DNA of 15,278 bases from JADIYM01 sp964641945. Its GTDB lineage: Bacteria > Acidobacteriota > Blastocatellia > UBA7656 > JADIYM01. The stretch is from contig CAZXLQ010000106.1 of the NCBI GenBank assembly GCA_964641945.1, positions 1 to 15,278 of the forward strand. The letters are read 5' to 3'. Below are positions 7,400 to 12,694 of this stretch, piece by piece. A program made the translations under genes and the position numbers. A model generated the notes under the pieces. That model searched no databases. It was not told the origin of the DNA and saw only the letters and a program-made list of their open reading frames with translations. Position 1 is the first letter of the stretch. Each line of letters opens with the position of its first letter.

Positions 7400-7444
7400 G
7401 ATGTTCCAGTTTGTCCCCCGCTGTCGCGTTGGTGAGAGAAGGCC
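7400..7444 (-). repeat. 45-nt intergenic repeat module B, inverted copy 3
   Basis: This is the reverse-complement copy of 7236-7280. ATGTTCCAGTT (7401-7411) and GTCGCGTT (7423-7430) are perfect matches at identical spacing, and the 11 nt between them are almost wholly different. That pattern, two conserved blocks with a free spacer, is what a two-half binding site or a diverged repeat would show. Confidence 0.55.
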
Positions 7445-7514
7445 GAGAGGATGGCCGGCGCCAGTTGTCGCGGCGTCTCTCGCGCGTTCGAAACTAACTC
7501 TCAGAGGTGGCTCG

Positions 7515-8075
7515 ATGAAGACTATTCGCGTGTTTTCGGTTTCCCTGCTCGCGCTCGTTCTTGGAATTGCGTTCGCGGGCGTTTCGTCCGCTCAGACTTC
7601 GGACAAGATCCGGGTGGCCGTGATCGAATTCAGCCCGGGGCCGAATGCCCCTGGAATGACCCACGAGGCCAAGCGACATATGCAGGCCAGCCTGGCGTAC
7701 GCACTGTACGAGACCAAGCGGTTCAGCCCCGTGGACGTCCGGAATACGCGGGAAGCGTCTCAGGCCGATCTCGCGGCGATCAACAGCGGTTCTTCCACTG
7801 CCGCTGCGGTACGAGTCGGGAAGCAGCTCGGCGTGGCCTATGTCATCACCGGTACTGTCGTGGAGTACACGCCGCAGGGTGGGGACAGCTTTGGCCGTGT
7901 GCTCCTGAAGACCCGGCTCGTCGAGGTGGCCACCGGCAAGGTCGTGTACGCGGGCGAAACAAGCCAGCGGAGTACGAGCGCCATGCGGACAGCCAACGCC
8001 GCCGAAATGCACACGAAGACGATGCGGCCCGCCCTCGAGAGCCTGGCTGCAACGCTTGCGGGATTGAGGCCATGA
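7515..8075 (+). CDS. Periplasmic CsgG/FlgO-like protein
   Basis: 186 aa. Residues 1-27 are a signal peptide (MKTIRVFSVSLLALVLGIAF, cleavage near SSAQT) with no lipobox Cys, so the product is soluble in the periplasm or secreted rather than a lipoprotein. The mature part resembles the CsgG / FlgO fold: IRVAVIEFSPGPN, an amphipathic helix (MQASLAYALYETKRFSPVDV), then AVRVGKQLGVAYVITGTVVEY and VLLKTRLVEVATGKVVYAGE. That is the order strand, helix, strand 'f.vler', 'lga.y.i.G.v' and 'rlvda.tG.v'. It is much shorter than the curli pore CsgG (about 277 aa) and has no pore-forming hairpins, so a secretion channel is unlikely. The start ATG has GAGGTGG four bases upstream; a longer in-frame extension to 7278 is rejected. 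It is probably monocistronic, with a terminator at 8084. Confidence 0.85.
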   Translation: MKTIRVFSVSLLALVLGIAFAGVSSAQTSDKIRVAVIEFSPGPNAPGMTHEAKRHMQASLAYALYETKRFSPVDVRNTREASQADLAAINSGSSTAAAVRVGKQLGVAYVITGTVVEYTPQGGDSFGRVLLKTRLVEVATGKVVYAGETSQRSTSAMRTANAAEMHTKTMRPALESLAATLAGLRP

Positions 8076-8083
8076 TCGCGACA

Positions 8084-8117
8084 GGGGGCTGGCAGGCATC
8101 CCTGCTTGCCAGTCCCT
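8084..8117 (+). terminator. Hairpin terminator after the CsgG/FlgO-like gene
   Basis: Bases 8084-8098 pair with 8103-8117 as a 15-bp stem with three G-T wobbles and a 4-nt loop (TCCC). It begins nine bases after the stop codon. Only a short T run (CCCTTTC) closes it, so termination may be weak, but the position and stem are typical. Confidence 0.65.
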
Positions 8118-8221
8118 TTCAGGAGGATGTTTCCCAACGACGACGGCCGCCATCGCTTGGCATACGCGTCGAGATCGACGTTGCCGGCCGTACAAACAGA
8201 CGCGGTTCAATGAGTCGGGAG

Positions 8222-8245
8222 ACGGCCGCCATCGTTGGCGGCCGT
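8222..8245. terminator. Perfect palindromic hairpin downstream of tRNA-Arg
   Basis: Bases 8222-8231 (ACGGCCGCCA) and 8236-8245 (TGGCGGCCGT) form a perfect 10-bp stem with loop TCGT. It lies 18 nt past the 3' end of the minus-strand tRNA and is the best candidate for its terminator, although no U-tract follows on either strand. The word GACGGCCGCCATCG in its left arm also occurs at 8142-8155. Confidence 0.45.
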
Positions 8246-8263
8246 AAGTGCTTGATTCTAAAG

Positions 8264-8337
8264 TGCGCCCGGAGAGGCTCGAACTCCCAACCCTCAGATC
8301 CGAAGTCTGATGCTCTATCCAATTGAGCTACGGGCGC
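8264..8337 (-). tRNA. tRNA-Arg (anticodon UCG)
   Basis: The reverse complement folds as a full 74-nt cloverleaf: acceptor GCGCCCG/CGGGCGC, D-arm GCTC/GAGC, anticodon stem TCAGA/TCTGA around loop CTTCGGA (anticodon TCG, reading CGA), 5-nt variable region, T-arm GGGAG/CTCTC with loop TTCGAGC, discriminator A. The 3' CCA is not encoded (the next bases are CTT), so CCA addition must be enzymatic. Confidence 0.97.
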
Positions 8338-8354
8338 ATGACACGAACCGCCGG

Positions 8355-8384
8355 ATGATAGCCGTCGCGGCACTGGAGCGTCAA
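8355..8384 (-). promoter_or_regulatory. Sigma-70-type promoter of tRNA-Arg
   Basis: On the minus strand, TTGACG (8384-8379) and TATCAT (8360-8355) are separated by 18 nt, close to the housekeeping consensus. The -10 box ends 17 nt before the first base of the mature tRNA, leaving a short leader for RNase P. It is the best promoter match in the window. Confidence 0.6.
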
Positions 8385-8400
8385 ACTTCGGCGTTCGAGG

Positions 8401-8429
8401 CCCTGCGCCTTTGCGAGTCCTTTGCGTCT
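8401..8429. repeat. Hairpin repeat, GCG-type, left arm only (runs into gap)
   Basis: The 29 bases before the N run match the left arm of the copy at 11728-11756 at 25 of 29 positions by eye. The sequence stops inside the arm, so the loop and right arm must lie in the missing sequence. Confidence 0.75.
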
Positions 8430-8529
8430 NNNNNNNNNNNNNNNNNNNNNNNNNNNNNNNNNNNNNNNNNNNNNNNNNNNNNNNNNNNNNNNNNNNNNNN
8501 NNNNNNNNNNNNNNNNNNNNNNNNNNNNN
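8430..8529. other. Assembly gap (100 N)
   Basis: Exactly 100 N, the usual placeholder for a scaffold join of unknown length. The missing sequence includes the rest of the hairpin repeat and the 5' end of the TPR gene, and could include more. Confidence 0.98.
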
Positions 8530-8778
8530 GCCGACGCCTTCTCGGTCGTCGTTCGGGTGAATCCCGAATACACCGCGGCGTTCCAGGAGCTCGGCTCAGT
8601 CCTCGTCGAGCTTGGCCGCCACGACGACGCGCGTCGTGTATTCGTCGACGGCGTCGCGACAGCCGACCGCAATGGCGCCTGGAAGGCTCGCGACCACATC
8701 GGACGGCTCCTCGCCGAACTCGACGCGTCCCGACCGGCCGGCCCGGCCGAGTTCTGCGACGGCGAGCCCGGCGCCTGA
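8530..8778 (+). CDS. Small TPR protein, C-terminal fragment (5' end in gap)
   Basis: 82 residues are readable up to the TGA at 8776. The frame opens directly from the gap with a TPR-like helix pair: ADAFSVVVRVNPEYTAAFQE, then LGSVLVELGRHDDARRVFVDG, GVATADRNGAWKARDHIGRL, and a Pro/Ala-rich tail. The spacing of Gly, Ala and Pro fits one and a half tetratricopeptide repeats, as in the roughly 100-120 aa single-domain TPR proteins common in Acidobacteriota. The stop is 18 nt before the glnE start, so the two are probably cotranscribed. The protein would be a scaffold with unknown partners; a role in nitrogen control is suggested only by the neighbour. Start, SD and total length cannot be seen. 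Confidence 0.75.
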   Translation, partial: ADAFSVVVRVNPEYTAAFQELGSVLVELGRHDDARRVFVDGVATADRNGAWKARDHIGRLLAELDASRPAGPAEFCDGEPGA

Positions 8779-8796
8779 CGTCACCGAACCCGAGCG

Positions 8797-11718
8797 ATGG
8801 CCGACACGATCACCCGACTTCTCGACCGGCTTCCCGATCGCGAAGCCCCGCGTCGCCTGCTCCATCGACTCGAAACCGAGCGCCCCGACGAATTCGTTCG
8901 ACTCACGCGAGCCTCGTCTCCACAGAAACTCGCGAGTCTTGCAAACCTCCTTACGCTGGCAGCCTACAGTCCGTGGCTCGGCGACGTCCTGTTCATTCAA
9001 CCGGAACTCATCGGCTGGCTCACGCGCAAGAAGGGACTCGAGCGCGGTGCCACGCGTGAGGACCTCGTCGAAGAGCTCGGCCGATTCGCGGCGCGCCATT
9101 CCGGCGACGACACGCAGGCCATCCTCACGGCTTTCAAGCGGCAGGAGATGGCACGCATCTATCTGCGCGACTGCCTCCGAATTGCGACGCTGTCGGAAAC
9201 CACCGAGGAGCTCTCGCACCTTGCGGATGCGATCCTCGCCAGGGCCCTCACGCACGCGCGGCAGCAGCTGGCCAACCGGTACGGACAGCCGCACACCACC
9301 GACGAACGAGGACGCCTCGTCGAAGCGGCGTTCGTCGTCGTCTCGCTCGGCAAGCTAGGCAGCCGCGAGCTCAACTACGCGTCGGACATCGACCTCATGT
9401 TCCTCTACTCGGGAGCGGGAAAGACCTCGTCGACGGGCAGGCTCGCGACGATCGAAGCCATCGACAACCACGCGTTCTTCGCGAAGCTCGCCGAGACGCT
9501 CTTCAAACTCGTCGGAACGCACGTCACGACGGCGCCCGTCTATCGCGTCGACCTGCGCCTGCGACCATACGGGCGCGACGGCGAGATTGCCGTTTCGATC
9601 GATCGCGCCGTCGACTATTACCGAACGAAGGCGCGGCCGTGGGAGCGGCAGATGCTCATTCGCGCTCGAGCTTCCGCCGGCTCGGAATCGCTCGTCACAC
9701 GGCTGCTGACGGATCTGCGCGACGACATTTTCCAGCCGCAGCCGATCCCCGACGCAATCCGCAGCGTCCGCGAAGCGCGCGACGAGATCGAGAAGAAGGA
9801 ACGCTCGCGCGGCGGCGGCTTCAACGTGAAGCTCGGTCCCGGCGGCATCCGCGAAATCGAGTTCGTCACGCAGGCCCTGCAACTCGCCTACGGCGGTTCC
9901 GACCCGTGGATTCGAGCGCCCCAGGTGCTCATCGGCCTCCAGCGATTGGCCGACAAGGGATTCCTGAGCGACGTCGACCGCGCGACGCTCTCGGAGGCAT
10001 ACACGTTTTTCCGCACTGTCGAGCACCGGCTCCAGATGGCGCAGGGTGCACAGACGCACCGATTGCCGCTGGAGACCGAGGCACTCGATGTCCTCGCGCG
10101 TCGTTGCGGAGTCGACGGAGCAGAGCCCGGCGCCGAGCTCAAGTCCCAGATCGCCGACCGCGCCGCGCGAGTTCGTGTCATTGCCGAACGCGTTTTCGCC
10201 ACCGCTGACCGGGTGGTCGAGCCGACTCTCGTCGCGCTCGCGCCCGAGCGGTCGCCCACGAGCGAGGCGCGCTTCGGCGCGGACTCCGAGGCGGCGCTAC
10301 GGCCCATGGAATCAGCGGCCGTTCAACTCGCCTCGCTCAGCCCGACCGAGGGCGGCGACAGCGGCGAGGATCGGGCCGCCCTGCGCGCGACGCTCGTCGA
10401 CATTGCCTCGCGATTGCCGAGTCCGGCGCGTGCCCTGCGGGGACTCGATCGTTTTCTCGCCTCGCTCGCGACTTCGGAGGAAGCCGGAGCGGCGGCGCGT
10501 GCGCTCGGCGGCGGGCCCGAGCGCCTCGACCAGATCGTTCGGCTGCTCGGCTCGGGCGAATTCTTCGGAGAGATCCTCGTCGCGCAGCCGCTGCTCGCGG
10601 CCGAGATCCCCGGGACGCTGTTCTGCACCGTGCCCAGATCGCGAGCCGAGTTCGACGACGCAATCGGGACCGCCGTTCGCGCCGAGACCACGACGGCTGG
10701 ACGCATGGCCGCGCTGCGACGGGCGTGGTACCGGCAGATCGTGGCCGTCGGGGCGCACGACGTCCTCGGACAGAGTTCACTGGCGACCGTGAACCGCGAG
10801 CAGTCGGATCTCGCGGAGGCTTCACTCCTGAATGCGGTGCGGATCGCTCTGGGTGAACTGACGGACGATGACGAGCTCGAACCGCGAATGACACTGTTCG
10901 GTCTCGGCCGGCTGGGACACGCGGGAATGGACTACGGCTCGGACCTCGATCTCATCGTCGTGTTCGACGGCGAAATGCCGAGCCCGAACCCGTCGCTGGA
11001 TCCGTCGACGTTCTACGTCAGGTTTTCGCAGACACTCGTGAAAGTGCTGTCGGCGCTCACGCGCGAGGGATACGTTTACCGCGTCGACTTCCGGCTGCGG
11101 CCTGAGGGCGCGGTCGGTCGCCTGGCATCGAGCCTGCACCGGATGCTCGAGTACATCGACGGCCGGGCGTCGCCGTGGGAACTGACGGCGTACCTCAAGG
11201 TGCGTCCCGTCGCCGGCGATCCCGCATTCGGCGTCGAGGCCCGCGATCAGGTCGTCGCCGCCGTGTTCGACGCCGCTTCGAAGCGCGATGGGCTCAGGGA
11301 AGCGCTGCGCGCGAACCGGCTCGAGCTCGAACACCTGCACGGTCGAGTCGGCCGCAACATCAAGTGGGGCCGCGGCGGAATGATGGACGTGTACTACGTG
11401 ACGCGCCACGCGCAGCTGCGGACGCGGACGTTCTTTCCTCCGGAGCGGGGCACAACCGCGCTCATCGAGCACCTCGGATCCATCGGCGCGATCGACGGCG
11501 CCTCGGCGCGCGATCTCGGGCACGCGTACGCGCTTCTGCGACGGATCGACCACGAGATGCGGCTTCTCGGCGATCGGAATGCGTCGCGGTTGCCGGACGA
11601 GCGGCCGCTGCTCGAAGAGATCGCGAAGGCGACAGGCTTTTCGAACGTCGGGCATCTCGAAGGCACCGTTGCGGCGGCGATGGAGGCCATCCGGGCGGCG
11701 TTCGAGAGGGAGTTCTAG
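8797..11718 (+). CDS. glnE: Bifunctional glutamine synthetase adenylyltransferase/deadenylylase
   Basis: 973 aa, close to the 946 aa of E. coli GlnE, with both nucleotidyltransferase halves. The N-terminal (deadenylylase) half has LGKLGSRELNYASDIDLMFL (Asp197, Asp199), YRVDLRLRPYG (Asp252), ARPWERQMLIRAR and GPGGIREIEFVTQ (about 348-358). A helical linker carries EHRLQMAQGAQTHRLP. The C-terminal (adenylyltransferase) half has LGRLGHAGMDYGSDLDLIVV (Asp716, Asp718), YRVDFRLRPEG (Asp764), SPWELTAYLKVRPVAGD and GRGGMMDVYYVTRHAQL. The known role is to add AMP to, and remove it from, a Tyr of glutamine synthetase in response to PII and glutamine. The C-terminal motif has Tyr866 where E. coli has Glu in DIEF. 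ATG 8797 is chosen by family alignment; its SD is weak, which fits translational coupling to the TPR gene. No glnA or glnD is in the window. Confidence 0.97.
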   Translation: MADTITRLLDRLPDREAPRRLLHRLETERPDEFVRLTRASSPQKLASLANLLTLAAYSPWLGDVLFIQPELIGWLTRKKGLERGATREDLVEELGRFAARHSGDDTQAILTAFKRQEMARIYLRDCLRIATLSETTEELSHLADAILARALTHARQQLANRYGQPHTTDERGRLVEAAFVVVSLGKLGSRELNYASDIDLMFLYSGAGKTSSTGRLATIEAIDNHAFFAKLAETLFKLVGTHVTTAPVYRVDLRLRPYGRDGEIAVSIDRAVDYYRTKARPWERQMLIRARASAGSESLVTRLLTDLRDDIFQPQPIPDAIRSVREARDEIEKKERSRGGGFNVKLGPGGIREIEFVTQALQLAYGGSDPWIRAPQVLIGLQRLADKGFLSDVDRATLSEAYTFFRTVEHRLQMAQGAQTHRLPLETEALDVLARRCGVDGAEPGAELKSQIADRAARVRVIAERVFATADRVVEPTLVALAPERSPTSEARFGADSEAALRPMESAAVQLASLSPTEGGDSGEDRAALRATLVDIASRLPSPARALRGLDRFLASLATSEEAGAAARALGGGPERLDQIVRLLGSGEFFGEILVAQPLLAAEIPGTLFCTVPRSRAEFDDAIGTAVRAETTTAGRMAALRRAWYRQIVAVGAHDVLGQSSLATVNREQSDLAEASLLNAVRIALGELTDDDELEPRMTLFGLGRLGHAGMDYGSDLDLIVVFDGEMPSPNPSLDPSTFYVRFSQTLVKVLSALTREGYVYRVDFRLRPEGAVGRLASSLHRMLEYIDGRASPWELTAYLKVRPVAGDPAFGVEARDQVVAAVFDAASKRDGLREALRANRLELEHLHGRVGRNIKWGRGGMMDVYYVTRHAQLRTRTFFPPERGTTALIEHLGSIGAIDGASARDLGHAYALLRRIDHEMRLLGDRNASRLPDERPLLEEIAKATGFSNVGHLEGTVAAAMEAIRAAFEREF

Positions 11719-11729
11719 GGGCTTCTGCC

Positions 11730-11818
11730 CTGCGCCTCTGCGAGTCCTCCGCGCCTCTGCGAGAAACCTTTCTCACGACAGTTTCCCGCAGAGACGCAAA
11801 GGACTCGCTGAGGCGCAG
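11730..11818. repeat. Long hairpin repeat, GCG-type
   Basis: Arms 11730-11767 and 11781-11818 are 38 nt each and pair without gaps at 33 of 38 positions around a 13-nt loop. Each arm contains an internal duplication: GCGCCTCTGCGAG occurs twice in the left arm, separated by 6 nt. It starts 11 nt after the glnE stop codon. Confidence 0.9.
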
Positions 11819-11974
11819 AGACTGGAAAGATCTGGCAGCAGGGTGCGTCAGGTGTCAGAGAATGACTGCAGCGATGGACGCGAAAAGTCTTGAATTGCGC
11901 CTGAAAACGCGTGGCACGGGCGTTGCCCTGCTCTGGGCAGGTTGAATGTCAGTCCGGCACGCAGGAGGCTCATC

Positions 11975-12466
11975 ATGCGCAAGTTCGCACTATTCGCTCT
12001 CGCCATCGCGGCGTTCGTCGTCTTCGGGTCGCAGGAGGCGCGCGCCCAGGGCGCGCCGAAATACGAGGTCTTCGGCGGGTACTCGTACAAGAGCGACGAC
12101 ATCATCCGTGAACGGCTGAATCTCAACGGGTTCGAGGCGTCCGTCACGAGGAATTTCGCGAATGGCCTCGGCATCGAGGGCAACGTCGCCGGCAGCTACG
12201 GCGAGCACACGCACCACACGTACATGGCGGGCCTGAAATACACGTTCAAGGGCGACAAGGTCAGGCCGTACGTGCACGCGCTCGCCGGGCTCGACCAGTT
12301 CGAGACGTCGACCGTCGGGTTCGCAACCGCCTTCGGAGGAGGAGTGGATGCGCGCATCAACGACAGGATCAGCATACGGATCGTGCAGGTCGACTACGCG
12401 CCAGTGTTCTATCCTGAAGCGGCGCACAACGTGAGGGTGTCGACGGGGATCGTGTTCACGTTCTAG
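11975..12466 (+). CDS. Small outer-membrane beta-barrel protein
   Basis: 163 aa. The start is fixed by a textbook AGGAGG six bases before the ATG; an in-frame TTG at 11942 is rejected. Residues 1-26 form a signal peptide (MRKFALFALAIAAFVVF, cleavage near ARAQG). The mature part alternates polar and aromatic/hydrophobic residues as in OmpA/OmpX-like eight-stranded barrels (OMP_b-brl type): YEVFGGYSYKSDD, NGFEASVTRNFANGLGIEGN, TYMAGLKYTF, VRPYVHALAGLDQF, AFGGGVDARINDRISIRIVQ and VRVSTGIVFTF. The last residue is Phe, the C-terminal aromatic that the BAM insertion machinery recognises. Size allows a barrel with short loops and no extra domain. Role (adhesion, porin-like or structural) is unknown. 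It stands alone between two hairpin repeats. Confidence 0.9.
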   Translation: MRKFALFALAIAAFVVFGSQEARAQGAPKYEVFGGYSYKSDDIIRERLNLNGFEASVTRNFANGLGIEGNVAGSYGEHTHHTYMAGLKYTFKGDKVRPYVHALAGLDQFETSTVGFATAFGGGVDARINDRISIRIVQVDYAPVFYPEAAHNVRVSTGIVFTF

Positions 12467-12474
12467 AGTTCGAC

Positions 12475-12571
12475 CCTCTGCGCCTTTGCGAGACCTCTGC
12501 GTCTCTGCGAGAAACGCCGTCTTGAGCAGGGTTTCTCGAAGCGTCGCAGAGGACTCGCAGAGGCGCAGGGG
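12475..12571. repeat. Long hairpin repeat, GCG-type
   Basis: Arms 12475-12515 and 12531-12571 are 41 nt each and pair without gaps at 35 of 41 positions, with a 15-nt loop. The left arm again contains a duplicated unit (CTCTGCGCCTTTGCGAG and CTCTGCGTCTCTGCGAG). It begins eight nt after the stop codon of the beta-barrel gene. Confidence 0.9.
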
Positions 12572-12694
12572 TACAGGGGCGACTGCCGCGTTTGCACGAG
12601 CGCGGCGCTACGTGCGAAGGTGAACCCGCGCAAGGTGGACACGGAATCCGTCGCCGTCACCGCCTTCACTCGCGCCGCGGCTCCACCAACCAGC

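Larger units (their letters stand above)
7171..7514. other. Repeat-rich divergent intergenic region
   Basis: This 344-nt spacer separates two divergent genes for exported proteins and must hold both promoters, but I see no clear -35/-10 pair. It contains module C (7180-7230), module B (7236-7280) and an inverted module B (7400-7444). The 119 nt between the two B copies (7281-7399) contains nothing I can name. Confidence 0.5.

Noticed and set aside
7278..7514. N-terminal extension of the CsgG/FlgO-like protein
   Set aside because: It would place 79 residues of unlikely composition ahead of a perfect signal peptide and would run through module B. The ATG at 7515 has its own SD.
7515..8075. Curli secretion channel CsgG
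   Set aside because: The protein is too short, has no lipoprotein Cys and lacks the pore segments. No csgA/B/E/F-like gene is nearby.
9355..10059. Minus-strand open frame inside glnE
   Set aside because: Antisense to strongly conserved GlnE motifs, with no recognisable protein features. The same applies to 10822-11655.
11942..11974. TTG start 33 nt upstream for the beta-barrel protein
   Set aside because: AGGAGG is optimally placed for the ATG at 11975 and the signal peptide begins there.
11730..12571. CRISPR-like array suggested by recurrent short words
   Set aside because: The words lie in paired inverted arms, with no regular direct repeats and unique spacers, and no cas gene is present.
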